A DNA stretch of 64,000 nucleotides, taken from Metopolophium dirhodum. Its lineage: Eukaryota; Arthropoda; Insecta; Hemiptera; Aphididae. The stretch lies in assembly GCF_019925205.1 (NCBI RefSeq), contig NC_083562.1, forward strand, positions 7,564,001-7,628,000. The letters run 5' to 3'. The position numbers were made by a program, and so were the translations under genes. Of the stretch, positions 1 to 14,634 are shown piece by piece. The notes under the pieces were generated by a model. It was not told the origin of the DNA. It saw nothing but the letters and a program-made list of their open reading frames with translations, and ran no database searches. How positions within the stretch are numbered: the first letter of the stretch is position 1; each line of letters begins with the position of its first letter.

Positions 1-2744
1 ATAAGATTCACTCGAGCTATGAAAAAGGTAAAAATTAAAAACGAGATTCACTATCTCCCGATATTCCTATAGTAATTTCTAACCTAGCTACCTAACCTAC
101 CTATAGCAGGAGTCGGCAATAGGTGGCCCGTGGAGGTGAAATAACTGGACCGCCAAGAATATTATTTATAATGCTGGTGTTCCTAGATATATTTTGATGT
201 ATCTTTATGTGGTATTTTGATGTACTTTGGCTCCACATATACATATGTGAAACTTCGTTTTCCAAAATGACGTTTTTTAAAGAATAAATATCGTTCAAGA
301 TTAACTGTTCACCACCTTCAAAACACTATGCGCATTAGTTGTTCTCCAAGAGCAGGTACACAGTTTAAAAAAAAACTGGCGAATATTATATTATAATTTG
401 CTTTAAACAGCTTAAACTGTATTTTTAACACAAAAACAAACCCATTATATGTACTAACTAATATTTAAGTTTTTTCTGGTCCTTCGAATAGAGCATCGCG
501 TTACACTGTAGGTATGCAATACCGAACCGTACCTGCAGTTCAAACAATACACTGTATAGGTAATAATAAATTTAATAAATGTTCGTAATCGATAGTCATT
601 ATCAAAATGTATCGTAAATACACGGCGACTTTAAAAAAAAAAATATTGTTGTTATTCGGCCGAATAATTCAAAACGAACACATCCGCGTTGTGACAGTAT
701 ATTTTGTTGCGGTTGGCGCAATATTATAATATATATATACGGAACATCCGTGTGGCAGTTCTGGGCTGATTGACAAATGCTTCTCGTATTTGAAAAGTGC
801 TCGAGTTCACGTTTGAAATTGTAGCTGCGGCATAAATTACAATTGTGTAGAAATCGCCACACGCGAAATCCTGCAGGAAAAAAAATTAATAAATCATTGT
901 TTAAAACAAAAATAATACGACCCATTTCACGTTATCTCGTCTATAGATTTGTATGAAAAAAACCATTATTGCGGGTGGGATTGTTCAGTCCGGAGATCGG
1001 GGTAAAAAATAATAATTTAAAATTATTACGAAAAAAAAGTACGAATAAAATATAATATGTACATTGATGCTGAGGTTTGGAAACGACTGGACGCAATTCC
1101 CTCGAATGTCACAACAGCATGTCGTCGCGATGAAACTCATACGATTCGCCTTTCATAATATATTATATTATTATTGTAAGTATATAACTATATTGCTTGT
1201 ACACCTGACGGCATGTCGTCGTACTTTGCGGCGAGATTTCAATTCAAGGTTATATTGTAAATAAATAAAATAATATAATATGCAGTGCAATACGTTAATA
1301 CTGCTATATAATGTTTATTGAACACCTCTGCAGAGATGTGCGGTAGCATCATGCCCGCTGGAGATAATGTTGACTGCCTGTTGACTAATTGTTAACCTGC
1401 ACACGACCTGTTATCACACAAAATATAAATTATCAATTTACGTAGGTAGGTATTATGTTTTCCGAGCGCATTTTAGATGTCATTCGACGATATTATATTG
1501 TACGCGGAACGAAAAACATCTATTGAATCAATGAAAATCTAAGATAAAACAACAAGATCATATTGTTAACACAAATAACGGCTATATAGTGGCGATCGAA
1601 TGGTTTTGTCATGGGGATTGTGCAGGCCGATTTTGTCACACGCACTTTTCGATTAAAAATATAATTCATGGTCTTTACGTCGGTAGACATTTATCTAATG
1701 TTTGCGTCATCATCACGAACCCCCCCCCCCCCCCGTCGAAATAACCTCTATATACATACCGATAGAAAAGATTATTCGCGATTAACGGAAAATTCCGATA
1801 TGTTTTGAGTACCGGAGTGACCATCGCAGTCGTCGGGCGGTCGTAGAAGAGTAAAAAATATTTGTTCGCCCAAACTAGTTGTCGCAGATTATAGCGAATT
1901 GAACGCCGAAGAAAATCTCCTTGTACGGTATAATCGCACAACAATATATTGTCGGTACAAACATATTATTATATATAGAACTCTCAACTCGCCCACCGCT
2001 TTTAAGATCTAAAACGCCAACGTCAATTCCTTTATCGTTTATTCTTCACCACCGATGTTCGTCGGTTCAAATAAGTTGCAGGTAATTCGCACAACATAGG
2101 TATAGTCATTACAGTACTTAGAATTTATATTAAATTATAATATTATTATTATTTATTGTTATATTAGTTATTGGTGTTAATATTAAACTTAATTCGATAT
2201 TATCCAGTGGCCAACGGCCTTGATTAGGTCCTACACTGCAGGTACTACTACAGTGGTCGTAGTTATTGTGGGTTACGGGGAGGGGAGGAGGTGTGTGATG
2301 AAATTTTTTACTTTTTTAATTTTAATATTCCACACCACCACTTATTTTATCGAAAACAATGCATTTCCCTTTAAAAAATTATACTTAAGTGCATTGTAGT
2401 AGTTTTGATCAAAATGGTATAATAACAATATTGTTGTTATCTTAACTTACCTAGTAAATAATACATTTTATTATAACATTTTTATTACAATCTAATTCTA
2501 TATTTTTACCCATTATCAAGTTGAAAGTACTATGTAACCTAAGTACCTAACCTGTAATTAATAATTTAACATAGGTATTTTAAATAATTTCCCTATTATT
2601 TGTTTTATTATTGTATAATTTTTTTTAAGATAATATAATAAATAATAACATATTATAGGTTTAAAATGTATTTGTATAATTTATTGTAATTTATGATTTG
2701 TTTGTGTATTTAAGTATTAACTACGTGCAGTAACCATGAATTAA
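1..2744. other. AT-rich sequence without a recognisable gene
   Basis: I find no exon, RNA gene or complete transposon here. Reading frames are short and show no recognisable domain. The only notable feature is a run of 15 C at 1720-1734. The stretch lies about 24 kb downstream of the Pde8 stop codon and could be intergenic or part of an intron of an unseen neighbour. Confidence 0.5.
1720..1734. repeat. poly-C homopolymer (15 C)
   Basis: Fifteen consecutive C in otherwise AT-rich DNA. Such runs recur in this window at 51346-51362, and as G-runs at 6059-6085, often near transposon fragments. Confidence 0.9.
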
Positions 2745-3420
2745 AATTGACTTTCGACATCAGCTACTTTTGTGATAGAAAAGTGAATCTAGCTGGTACT
2801 TTTGAGAGGTATTTTTAGACAGCGTTGGGAAAATAAAAAAAAATGGTCATTTTTACGTAAAACCAATTTTTGAAAAATCAAAAACTAACATCCGTAGACA
2901 CTTGAAATTTTCACCAAATGTTAAAATTACTATTTTCAATAGATGGTAAAATGTTCAAATTATTTTGTCTCTTTTTGAGCTATTTATAGCCTTGAGAAAT
3001 TTTTTCAAATGTTGTAAATTTGTTTTAAATTATAATCGATAAAAACTTTATCACTTAAGAAAAAAACTTGAAAATTTAATGTGATGTTCCTCATAAGTTT
3101 CTTTAGTGGAAGTTCATAAGTATTAAAGACACATAGTCACAATTATTTTTTATATGTATTTAAAGTTTGAATTTTGACAAGATTCATCGATTCGAAAATG
3201 TTTAAATTATTTTTCAGTTAGAAATGCATAAGAGTTTTTCTTTCCCCTAGTTAACATTCGAAATTTTTATAGAAGATTCACCTCAAATTGTTCTACCTTT
3301 TTACTTTTTTGTAACATGCTTATCGACACTTGTGCGTAATTTTGTGTACATATTGAATATTTTTTCTTTTCTAAATGATATAAAAAAAGTACATTTATTT
3401 ACAGTCGATTAAAAAAAACG
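2745..3420 (+). repeat. Dispersed repeat, family R1 (5'-truncated copy)
   Basis: The segment beginning with the GAAAAGTGAATCTAGCTGGTAC region is colinear with 62760-63600. Shared words include the GAAAGTGAAT.TAG.TGGTAC block and a later TTTTTGAGCT.TTTA block. The start of the family, seen at 62646 and 30268 (GATTCTGAGCGRAG), is missing here. No coding potential was recognised. Confidence 0.6.
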
Positions 3421-3642
3421 TTCATAATACCTAAAAGGTGTGTGTTATTATAAAAGTGAGATGTATGAAAATTATGGATTTACTTCAAAGTGTACATGAC
3501 TGTAAATAATAAATATATGTTATACTATTTAATATTTATTGTTTTCAAGACAAACTAACAAGTATAGATAAGTACAAAGTTAAGTTTTGTGTAACGTGTG
3601 ACCTTTTAAGTATATTTTTGTCTGCAAGTAGTTAATTATTTA

Positions 3643-4087
3643 TTAAGTGGATGTCAGCACACTGTTTGTTTTCTCTCCCTGACTCACACATAACATGGAC
3701 AAAAGACATTTATTCAAAATCATTTTGTTTTTTAGTTATCTTAGAGTAAAATCACCCAGTACATAAAATTATGGAGAATATTCTTTTTTAGGGTACCTAT
3801 TACACATCGATTTGTCTAAATATTATCTCAATACAATTGAATAACCGTTTAAATTTTACAAAAACATTTTTAAAGTCAAATAATAATAATAAAATAAAAG
3901 TGTACAGAGGACCAAAGTGCCAAACCCTCAAAAATATTATGCTCTGTATAATTTTTGTAATAGGTGATTTTGCTCTACAATTACTCAAAAACCATAAAAA
4001 AAAAACGATTTTACGCGAATGAATTTTATCTATGTTGCACGTTGGTCCGAGAAATAAAGCAAATATTGTACCGAGATCCCTCTAAGT
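3643..4087. mobile_element. MITE-like element, family M1 (old copy)
   Basis: The two ends are imperfect inverted repeats of about 50 bp. The left end, with words ATGTCAGCAC, TTTGTTTTCTCTC and AACATGGA, pairs with the reverse complement of the right end (CAACATAGAT, TTTCTCGGACC). A better-preserved copy of the same family is at 59690-59955. There is no transposase inside, so it would be non-autonomous. The boundaries are approximate. Confidence 0.55.
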
Positions 4088-5924
4088 GGTAATACTCTTA
4101 TGTATACTACCATTGGTTATTATTATATTTTTATATCACTGACCATAGTGTTGCTCTAATTCTAGTAAGTTATTATGAGAAAACAAAAAAAAAAAAAATT
4201 CAACGGTGCGTTTGTGTTATACATTGTCTGGTATATTTTATAAAATTAGTGAATGTCAGATTGTGTAACAAAAATGTTTTTATAATTTCATCCGACTAAA
4301 AGTTGATACCTGTTTAGCTCATAATGTATGTATACCGTGCAGGTAACTGCTAATTATTTATTATCATTTTAAAATCGAGAATATAACCCAACTGCAGTGT
4401 AAACGCTTTCTATGTCAAAGTGCGTAGAACTATAATGATATATACACCATGTTATATTGTTATATAATATAAAACTGGCGTTCTAACAAGACACTGTTAT
4501 CTGACGTGGTAAAATATTTTAATGTGTTAAAGTTTTTCGAAACTAGTAATGTATTATTTATTAATCCACTGTACCGGCATCCGTATGATTATTATATTGT
4601 GATTGATAAAAGTCAAACTATTGATAACAAATACGAATTTCTGTGATTCAGTAAGTGTGTAACAATATATTTTTGTAAATTCATACATTGTTAGGTATTC
4701 GTCATGTGCAGTGTACACCTTCAGTCATTCGTATATTTTATGTAACGATGTGCCCTACTATACGAATATCTACAAATTAAAAATGGTCGAATAATGCACA
4801 TGCCATTTTCATAATATTATCACCCAAAAGTTTAAATTAGTAAATATTCGTGGGAGGTGTAAGTATAATATACTATATATACGTATTATGCAAACACACG
4901 TGTTAATGATTTGGACGTTAAGTAATAAGTTTTCCAATTCGAAAATCTCTTTGTAGACACCTATATTTTGTTCCCAGTACTGAATCGTTGCGGTCCTATA
5001 CTTATATATTTTACGCGCACTACATAACTTAATATTAATTCAATATTCCATCAATATTGCTAAAGAAAACAAAAATTAAATATTTTGTATACATACAGGT
5101 TTACATATCCAGATCTATAACTAATAAAACTTTTATTTTTATACTTAAAGAATGGTCACTTGTAATGTCGAACAGTTAATGATATGCTCATAAAGGATAT
5201 CAATATAGTATAGGGGGGTATTAAGTCCAACCGTCCAAAAGTGTCCAACTAAATTACAAAAAAAAAAATATACCATCTAATTAGATTCATTCGAAACTAA
5301 ATATTTAGTAATCATGTTCATGACAGTAGTTTTTTACACACATCGTCACATATACTACTACGAATACCATCATGTTTAATTTATTATTTGGCATTGAAAA
5401 TATCAAGTATATGAAAACGACCCATTTCTATTGTTATTAAAAAAAATACTGATATTGCAATAATAGTGAAATTTACTGCCTAACTATAAAATGTATATTG
5501 TTTGTTATGCCTCATAATATACGAATTCGTTATTAATGTGTACACTTTTTTCTATATATTTTTGTTTAAATATTTTTTGGATAAGTCAAAGTGTGTGTTA
5601 TAAATAACAGTATTGATATTATATTACTGTCATCATTGTTATACTTATAGATAACTATACATTTAGGTAAATTTTCTATCGCGTTGTTAGTGCCTATTGA
5701 ATAACTATAATAGTGTTGTGTATAATTGTTTTACACGTTTATGTATAATGTGTTATATAAATGTAATTACTTAAAATTAACCTACTTTATTTTCAACAGT
5801 CAGAACACCAAACGTGTTTTTCAATTAACTTGTACCGTAATTCCGTAGATACTAGTAACTTTTGAATTTATATATGTCCTTCCTAGACAAGTATGAAAAT
5901 TTAAAAGTTAAATGTTTATTTAAG
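4088..5924. other. AT-rich sequence without a recognisable gene
   Basis: No exon, RNA gene or transposon boundary could be recognised. Only short chance reading frames are present. Confidence 0.45.
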
Positions 5925-6302
5925 ATTCTGAGCGGAGCAATGAATGTATTGATTTTACAATGACGTGTTTTTTTTTGTGTCTGCGGATACATTTTAGAGT
6001 AGAAAAAATGCTTCAACTTCAATATATTTTCTCAAGGCCAATCTAGCTGGTCCGTGTTGGGGGGGGGGGGAGGGGAGGGGGGGGAGAGTCAAAGGTACAA
6101 ATTGTCCAATTTTTTTCTTAATTATTTCTTAACGATTAGGCAAACGAAAAATACTGGGGAAACGGATAACAACTCTGCTGTATAAAAATTATAACAAGTG
6201 TAGAGTTTACCTCGTCATTGAGTAAGTCACCGTAATGTAGGTATATGTGTTAAATTTGAACTCAATGATAAATCATTGCATATAGGTACTAAAAAAGACT
6301 TT
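5925..6302 (+). repeat. Dispersed repeat, family R1 (short copy with both ends)
   Basis: The copy begins with AGATTCTGAGCGGAGCAATG and ends near 6300 with GACTTTGAGCGAAG. This pair of terminal words also bounds the copy at 30265-31287. The interior is shortened and contains a G-rich tract at 6059-6085. Confidence 0.6.
6059..6085 (+). repeat. G-rich tract (possible G-quadruplex)
   Basis: About 27 nt composed only of G apart from three A, lying inside a family R1 repeat. There are at least four G-runs, so a quadruplex on the plus strand is possible. No functional role is shown by the sequence. Confidence 0.7.
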
Positions 6303-9300
6303 GAGCGAAGGTGTGTTAGCTTATATTATTAATTTAATTTGTATTGTTCATAAAGTTCTTCATTTTACTATTAGTAATACGGTATTTTTAAATAATTGAA
6401 AATTGAAAACGGAAAAGCTGAAAACTGCAATACAGTGAAAAATGTCATCGTGTGCATAAAATATAATAATAATACACGTTAAAAGTATTAAGTACCTACC
6501 CACGAATAATATTTTTGAATTTCAACAAAATAACTGAAATCATTCTTCTTCGTTTGATTGATATCAAATAATAAATAACTTTGTATGCAATTTTAAAACT
6601 TTTTGACGGAACAACCATTTTTGTAACAATACTTATAGAAATATAAAAAAAAAAAAAAAAAATTGAAAATTGAAAATGTCTGTACTCTGTACAGAGTTGT
6701 TCACCAATCCTTTGTTTTTTCAATAATGATTTTAATCTGATTTTTGGAATTTTTAAATATACTTGAACAGCATATTTTCAAGTTGTTGAGATTTTTTGTA
6801 CTATTTAAGGAATGTCCTGTGAAAATACAAACTTCTGTATAGGTATTGGTCATTGGTATATATACTTAAATAAAAAAAAAACAAAATGTTAATATGTTAT
6901 ATAAAATATGCTTTGTATTCCAATTTTATCAATTTTTTTTTACAAATTCTATTCAAAATATAATTTTTATTTTTGGCCTTTTTTAATTTACCATGAATAT
7001 AATTTACGTAAATATATAATATGTTGTTGGTACGTCATCTACCCATACGTGTTAGTACATACGTGTCAATAATATTCATAAGTGTATTTTATAATGATCA
7101 AAGATTGGCATTCTCAGAATCAATTTTTATTTTAAGAATTTACATTGTCTCTTGAATATATTGCTATAGTACGAGCCATGAAAACGTGCGGATGATCCTA
7201 GCGGCCTAAGTGGCGTTTTTTTTTCGGCCGGGCTCTATCCAAACTACGCGCTAGAATCATTCGCACGTTTACGTGTTCCGTCCTCTGTATTGAAAATCAA
7301 AAGAACTGATGTCAATGAAATATCGACTAACTCTAAAATTTAGACAATTTACCTAGCATAATCGCATCCACTTTGTACACTTGTACGATTCAAAACTGAC
7401 AAGGGATCTTAAACCGATGAAAAAAATATAATCGATTCATCGCAGTAATAAAAATGAAATTAATCATCCTTTTTTTTTAATCAATAATGCAGTGTACCTA
7501 ATTATATTTATACAGATTGTTTGTTTTATATTTTGATGTTTTACTAATATTTACTAGTGTTGGTTTAAAAACTAGTGCGACAATGGCTGTAAGAAATTTG
7601 AACTGGCTAAGAATTTGGGTTCCCTAACGTTCCCTGTATACATCGTACATATATAAACATATTTGATTGTTCTTGGCATAAGCTTTGAGTTTGGCTAGTG
7701 GTAAATTAAAACTGACTGCATTTCTGCATATTATATGTTGATCGATTTTCAATACCAATTTTAAATAATATATCAGTGGCGTTTCTATACACAAGATCGA
7801 TACATTTTCAGGGTGGAGTAGCTCCATGTAATTATACACATTATACATGTATTATTTTGCAAAAACAAGATCATGGGCGGGGGGAAATGCTTATATTGAA
7901 CTCCTCCCCCGAATACGCTCCTGCATGTACAGCGGATATATTATTATTATAATGGCAAATTTCAGGACGCATGCGCAAACGCGTCCGTCTGTAAAGTATA
8001 AAAAATAGAAGTTCGTCAATCGTCATACTTTTACGAGTATAATTTAGTGTTTTACCAAGGTCTTAATTGGATTTTATAATGTTTATAGGCGCCTTATTCG
8101 CTCGATTTACGTAATCATTTCGGCACAACGGCACTTAACGCAGGTGTGTTATTGCTTTGAAATGAAATGTGACAATATTATTGCATTCGATAAGCAATCC
8201 CGTGTGAAACTAGGTTAGGTCAGTTATTCACAAGTTGTTCAGAGTAAAAGCAGATACGCTCGATTGTATGTATCCCTGTTACGATTATTTCAGTTTCACT
8301 CAAAAACAAACTATATTCAAAATTATGCGTCATCCTGAAATGATGCTCCCCGACGAGTCCCTGTTATAGAATCTAAAATAGTTTATTGTTGTTGGGCGGA
8401 GAGAGGGTGCACAGCGCACACTCAAATTCCATTATTGACGTCCACCGCGCTGGGCTGCAGTATAGAAATGATTTTTTTTTTTTTTTAAATGATAGTTCAA
8501 ACTAATGTTTGCTCAAATTTCAAACGAAAAACCAAAATTCGATCATACGGTACATAGGCTACGGTATAGGTTCATGACTTCCTCGAGAATCTACAATGCA
8601 CATACGATGAATTGGTTTTAACTCTCTCCGTTCTCGTATAGTATTTAACAACATAATCGAGAAAGTCCTATTATAAACGCGAATGATAATATGTGTGCAT
8701 CTGAGAAACGGTATTGCTTTCAACCGGAAGCCTAACCTCGATATCTAGACACTATTATTAATATAATTTACATACATTGTCTCTATTGACAACCATGTTC
8801 AAAATAGTCTTTATGGAGTACCTACAAATATATCACTACGCGACCGGCGACTAACAGTTAATACTATATTATATTTAATGATTTTCCACAGTGAATAGAA
8901 GTTTGGTGTTATTGTTATTTAAAAATGTATAATAATAGATGTATTATAAAAGTTGTTACTAATTAGTAATTACCAACCTTGGTGTGTCTGGTAATAAACT
9001 CAATTGTAATTTCCGCTTAGCGGTCGTCCTTCTTTATATTCTGAGTAAAATGATTAATTATTGCCCAAACGTCTATAATACGGCATTGTTTGTTATTCGA
9101 TCCATCGAGTTTTCCACGGATCAATAAAAAAAAATTATAAAGAAAACGTCGAATATCAATAATAAATCGAAACGTCACCGTCGTCGGTAGTTTATTAGTT
9201 CGTTGTCGTTGATCCGACGAAACATTCATTTTTTTCGACAAAATTTAAATCAGACTTTGGGGTACCTAAATGTGGACACTTAGCTCTATAAATATATACG

Positions 9301-12300
9301 TATGTATTCTAAACTTTGGATGAACGTTGCCAAAAAACAAATTCAAATACATATAGTAATACAATAGTATGTAGGTTAATTGCGTTCACGTCCTTGCAAA
9401 GTACCTATAATCGAGTATAAAAAAATGTATGTTATATTAAGCATTATAGAATATACTTATAGCCTATTGGGGGAACGGTGGCAGAGTTAATTTGCTCACT
9501 GTGTATACAATCACAATATTCAGAAGTACCTATAGGAACATACAGTAAACCAAACCACAAATGTTTTATGTAAAAATACGCATCACACTTGTCTATTATA
9601 GTTGTCTACAATTTTCGGGGTGCGTTTTAAGTCGTTCTTGCTTTGATTTATGACGTATATATATATAATACGTATTCAATTTAATTAACAAGAAACGGCG
9701 GTCACAAATACGTCTTTTTCCACCATTATAACATAACGTATAATTGTAAAAAAATATTCGGAGCTCAAAGAAAAATGTCCATCGCACAACCAATCGATTG
9801 CACCAGTGATATACAACGAAAACCATCGTCTAAAGCAATGATAATTGTTCATCAGAGCCAGGTCTACTATATTATCATACTATTAAAACTGTTGATTCTT
9901 AAAAAGCCCTGTCACCAGTAATACTCACCTAGTGTAGATAACCTTTGACGTTTGAGATGTTCAGAATATATTATGCTCGATTTGTATAACTCGGCAACGG
10001 TGTTTCTTAGCGTCGCGCACTTTTTCCCAGTTTATTCGGATTTTTTCCCCTAATATCATAACCTAATTATATTATGATAGGCATACCAGATACCTAATGT
10101 AGGTACAATATACTTGGTAAGCACTGCCCACTTCTGACTAGTTCCGACCGTTCCGATTAATGTGTAAACAGTGGTGACGAACAGATGTAGATACTAATGG
10201 TAATTTCAAAAATCCCATTTGTATGAAAAACCTATTGATGAGAAATATAATAAAGCAATATTCACAGATGACATTGAACGGCGGCGTTTGTCTTTTGTGT
10301 AATATATTTTTATTATTTACATGTTTAAATGAACTACAGTCGTGCCTCATGCCTATGCTGTAGACAACACCGCGATTTGCAACCAAATATTAATAATCAT
10401 AAAGCATTTCGTCAGCATATTTTTTAAACCAACCTGACGGTTGGTTTCACTTAAGGTGTAGCTATATATAGGTAATACTGTAATAGCTATATAGTATTAT
10501 AGGTATATAGTATTATACGATGAACAGAATAGATATTACGATCTATTATGTTTCTTAAACGAAACGATATTTTGAGGCATCACGTAGTCCTATGCCATTT
10601 TTCCCAACACTTCTCAGTCTTAAAACGTCGCAATTATCGACATTACATAATATAATATAATCTGTATAATTACTGTGCAAACAAAACGCATACGCATTTT
10701 TATTTTACTGTTGTTCATAAAAAGTGTTTTAGCATAAATTAATGTAAGTTTAAGTCGATTAGGTGTATCATTATATAACTGCCTGTGCATTATTACTAAT
10801 ACGTGTTGTAGTGTGTGTCTATAGTGTCTACTCAACGAATAATATGTCATTTCCCCATTAAACATTTAATATAAGCATTATATTATGTGCGGTGGCACAG
10901 ACTTAAAACTAAATAGGGACGCAAATTGTGGGTGTTACAGCGGCTACCATCACTGACAATATTCGCCTTAGCACAGACCCCTCTGACCATCGTATATTAT
11001 GGCTGTAATATATCATATCAATATAATAGGTAAAACTCGGTATCTACGATCATCACCTGCTCTAAAATGCAAGGGTATCAACTGAACCCTTTCGTTAGCA
11101 CTGTATATAGGGCACTGTGGTACCTAAATGTAATGTTGACATTTAACACATTGTACTAAACAGTTGGGTATGCAAACTTAAGTAATAAGTATTAACCGTG
11201 TCGTTTATAGTTGGTATGAAAGTAAAATAAATAAAATTTGATAAAATTCCAAGCATGAAATCTGATTCAACTGACAATTTATAATTCCATGTTACTACAA
11301 CGGGAAATTATAATAAACGTTACTTATTTTCATTTGATCAAATACGTTCAACTTTATAACACTGATCAATATTTAATATTTATATACACGGCGAATCTAT
11401 TTTAAACATTTTATAATCGAATAAAGCAACATTTTGGGTTACATTTATAGAAAATGAGGTTGAAATATAATATTTATTATGACTTCTGAGAAAGAGAACC
11501 AATTGGCAAGTTTCAATTTACTCAAAAGTCAAAAAGTCAACAATTTTTGAACGAAACTATTGATCGTGTACACGCAGACACACAGTGTATAATATAAATT
11601 ATAAGTTATATAGTTTATAATGTTTAAATTAATATGGCCATACAAAAGGCATCGTTAGTATTATTTTAACATATGTTAACATTTTAAATTGATTTAATTA
11701 TAATTCGATACAGAAAGAAAACAAAATCTTACTACTAATCAAACTCTGCCATAGAGTTGGAACCAAGAAAGAAATTTATTAGATACCAATCGTTAGATGA
11801 TTCGAGGTGTGAATAAAAAAAACCAGACGGAATTGCAGAACAGGTACATAGCTCACCTTGGCTCAGAATAGTGGTGTATTCTCAGCTACGTTTGAAATTT
11901 AAAAACATTTTTGATGGTAAGTACCTTTAGGTACGTAAAATGGTTTTGAATAGAGTTCGGTTAATATGGCACTTGTTTGTTGAGATTTTTTCAACAAATA
12001 TTCAATAGTCGGATTATATAATAATGGATTTTTTTTTTTAAATAAGCTACGGAGAAAGTCGAAAAAATACATTTTTTAAGTACCGTCTAGATCAGGGTAA
12101 AAAAATTTGATTTAAATGTATTTATTGATAGATTTAATGATGAATAAAATATAACCAAATATTGACGTGACCTCGACATATTTCGCGCGCGATGTTGGGC
12201 ACGTGTACCATAGATTTGCCATCCCTGATGAAAATTCTAGGTACCAATAGTAGTTAAAACTTTAGATTTCTAAAAGTGTACACTGTACACTGAAAATAAA

Positions 12301-14332
12301 CAAATAACGAATCGCCGTAAGACAAACACATTTCTCTCCTTCGTCAGAATCTAAAAGGAGAATTTATTATATCCAAAAATCAATTAATAAGCGCATGTAA
12401 TTATTATAGTTATACGGAATTTTGATCTTTAACGACATCGTAGATATTAAAAAATGCTCGTTGTAATATTGGCATATCACATTGGGCGTACTGCGTAAAT
12501 GTATACAATATATCTACACAAACGCATAATTTCATTTCAGACCGTATGGATGTTGGATATCCACCAACTGTGTTAACATCACAAATTACGTCACTGGCTC
12601 ACGGCTAAAATCTTGTTCAAAGTGGGTGGGTGAAAATCATCATAACTTATTAATCGCCGCCGTTAGGTTGCAATAATTGAATTGTTGTTACTTTTTCATG
12701 GACCCCTATTTCGGCTAGTCTATGGATCGTATATTTAAAATGTCTGCAGATGAAAATTATCTATGTAAATCATTTTTTGTACCCATAACATTAAAATTGT
12801 AATAAGTTGTTAGTTTTTATTTGGTGAATTTATCTCGAATTTTCAAATAAATTAAAAACATATTACTTATTATTTTTATTAATTTAAATGGTTCAAGTCG
12901 TTTAAGAATTAATTCCTAATTTATAAGCTAATCAATGACGGTAACTCAACATTTGATTTATAATGTGTTTCTCTAGCCATAAGTGTGTTCTGTATCAATG
13001 ACAATGATAATAAAATAAGAGACCGGACACAAAAATATAATTACAAAAAAGCTCAGTCAACCGGTAATAGATATGATAATCAGCATAATCACAATTTTAC
13101 CAATGGTGGTCTCAAAGGGGACGATGATTCATATATTCAACACACCAAAACTTTTTGTACAGTATAAATAACACAAGGGAAGAAAATCATTGAGCCCTTT
13201 GCGCTCAAAAGAGTAAATTTAAGTAAGTACATATAGCCGGGCTGAAAGAGTATTATTATACGTAATTGAAAGAACTTCAAATCATAGGAGCTACCATATA
13301 ATAATTGGTACCAAAGTTTGTAATTTTTTCCATAGTATTTTGCGAGTACGTATCATGTAAAAGTTCCCGTATGATGACTATTAATAAAAAAACTTTATTT
13401 CAATATTGACAATAATATTATGATTTGGGTTGCGACGCGCAGGGTTACAACTGCCTATTGCTGGCACGTACTCTAAATAAGTGAGAACGTTTAGGACGTT
13501 TCAAACAAATTACGCGTGTAAGCTCAAAACTTATTAAGGGTTTAAGTTGACTAAGAAAATAGAAATAAAAAATATGTCTCGGGCGCAAAATAAGCAAATA
13601 TAATACGCCACTTGCATTAATAATATATCTAGAACTTACTAATAGAGGTACCTATATACTTAATACGGGGAAAACTGAAAAGTCAATAGCCCAACTTCGA
13701 AATACTATATAATACAAGGGCTTTGGGAATGTTTCATTACTCTCTATAAGTTTTATTATTTTATTATTTTTTACTACGATGAGAACTGATGTATTTTGTG
13801 ATACCTATTTTGTATTTTATTTTGTCAGTCGTCAGAGCTCAAATTATAATATATAATCGGACACATATCATTATATTTCCTTTGTGTAGGTACTTTGTAT
13901 AAAATAGGTAAATTACCATGTTCGGTTACGTTGTAATCGATATAAGAAGCAAATTCAGAAATAATAATGGAATTAGTTACTTATATAATTTACTAATATA
14001 TGCTTAGTGTTTGTGCACCTTAGGGATATAATCTAAAATTGATTTTCCTGAAGGTTAAGCATAAGTATCTCCTTTTTAATTTGACATTAATTATTGAGTT
14101 TGGATCAAGTATAGCAGTATGGGTAATATACAATAATATATTAATATGTAGATTTAAATCCGCGTTTTCAATATATTTTCATAAATAATTATTCAATCCT
14201 TTAATACCGATTATATTATATTATAGACGTCTGTGAAGTTCAAGACTCAAAGTCATAAAAACTATTAGCATTTGATTATTTGAAGATATATGATATGATA
14301 TAAATTATAAGGTAATATAATATAATTCGCAC
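6303..14332. other. AT-rich sequence without a recognisable gene
   Basis: About 8 kb with no exon, RNA gene or intact transposon that I can support. It holds a small hairpin element at 7172-7269 and a possible fragment of a hAT-type MITE near 7771-7925, which starts with CAGTGGCGT but has no matching right end. A 9-bp stem with a 4-nt loop sits at about 10427-10450. The reading frames of 60-80 codons match nothing I know. Confidence 0.45.
7172..7269. repeat. Inverted repeat / short hairpin element
   Basis: The left arm (ACGTGCGGATGATCCTAGCG) pairs with the reverse complement of the right arm (ACGTGCGAATGATTCTAGCG), with two mismatches over 20 bp. The spacer is GC-rich with a run of T. This is consistent with a degraded foldback MITE. 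I see no target duplication. Confidence 0.55.
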
Positions 14333-14586
14333 AGCCGGTCCGAGTTCGATCCTCGACCACTGGGCGGCATTTTTCTCCGTGCAAGTCACGGTGTCCGGAG
14401 AACAAGTGCCGCCATCCCCCCACCCCGGGGCACGGCAGAAACCTACGGGTGCCCCACTAGAAATTCTGCCAAACACAACACACACGTGTACCAACCTACC
14501 CAATATAAAACCTACCAAACCTACCCAATATAAAACCTACAGTACCCTCCCCACACCCAATGGCCTATGTTGCCGCGGGTTACTCA

Positions 14587-14620
<34 letters not shown>
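14333..14620 (+). mobile_element. 5'-truncated poly(A) retroposon (SINE-like)
   Basis: The segment is GC-rich compared with its surroundings and ends in about 32 A. It is flanked by a perfect 14-bp direct repeat, AATATAATTCGCAC, at 14319-14332 and 14621-14634. That is the signature of target-primed reverse transcription. Near its 5' end GAGTTCGATCCTC resembles the B box of a tRNA-type pol III promoter. No A box is seen, which suggests 5' truncation of a tRNA-derived SINE. A short 3' piece of a longer LINE is the alternative. Two CCTACCCAATATAAAA units precede the tail. The perfect duplication and unbroken A tail suggest a recent insertion. Confidence 0.85.
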
Positions 14621-14628
<8 letters not shown>

Positions 14629-14634
14629 TCGCAC

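Noticed and set aside
13140..13167. 60-codon frame 12985-13167 as a small gene
   Set aside because: Asn/Asp-rich composition expected from AT-rich DNA; no domain, no splice or conservation evidence.
14333..14400. A functional tRNA gene
   Set aside because: Only a B-box-like word is present; no cloverleaf, A box or acceptor stem could be formed.
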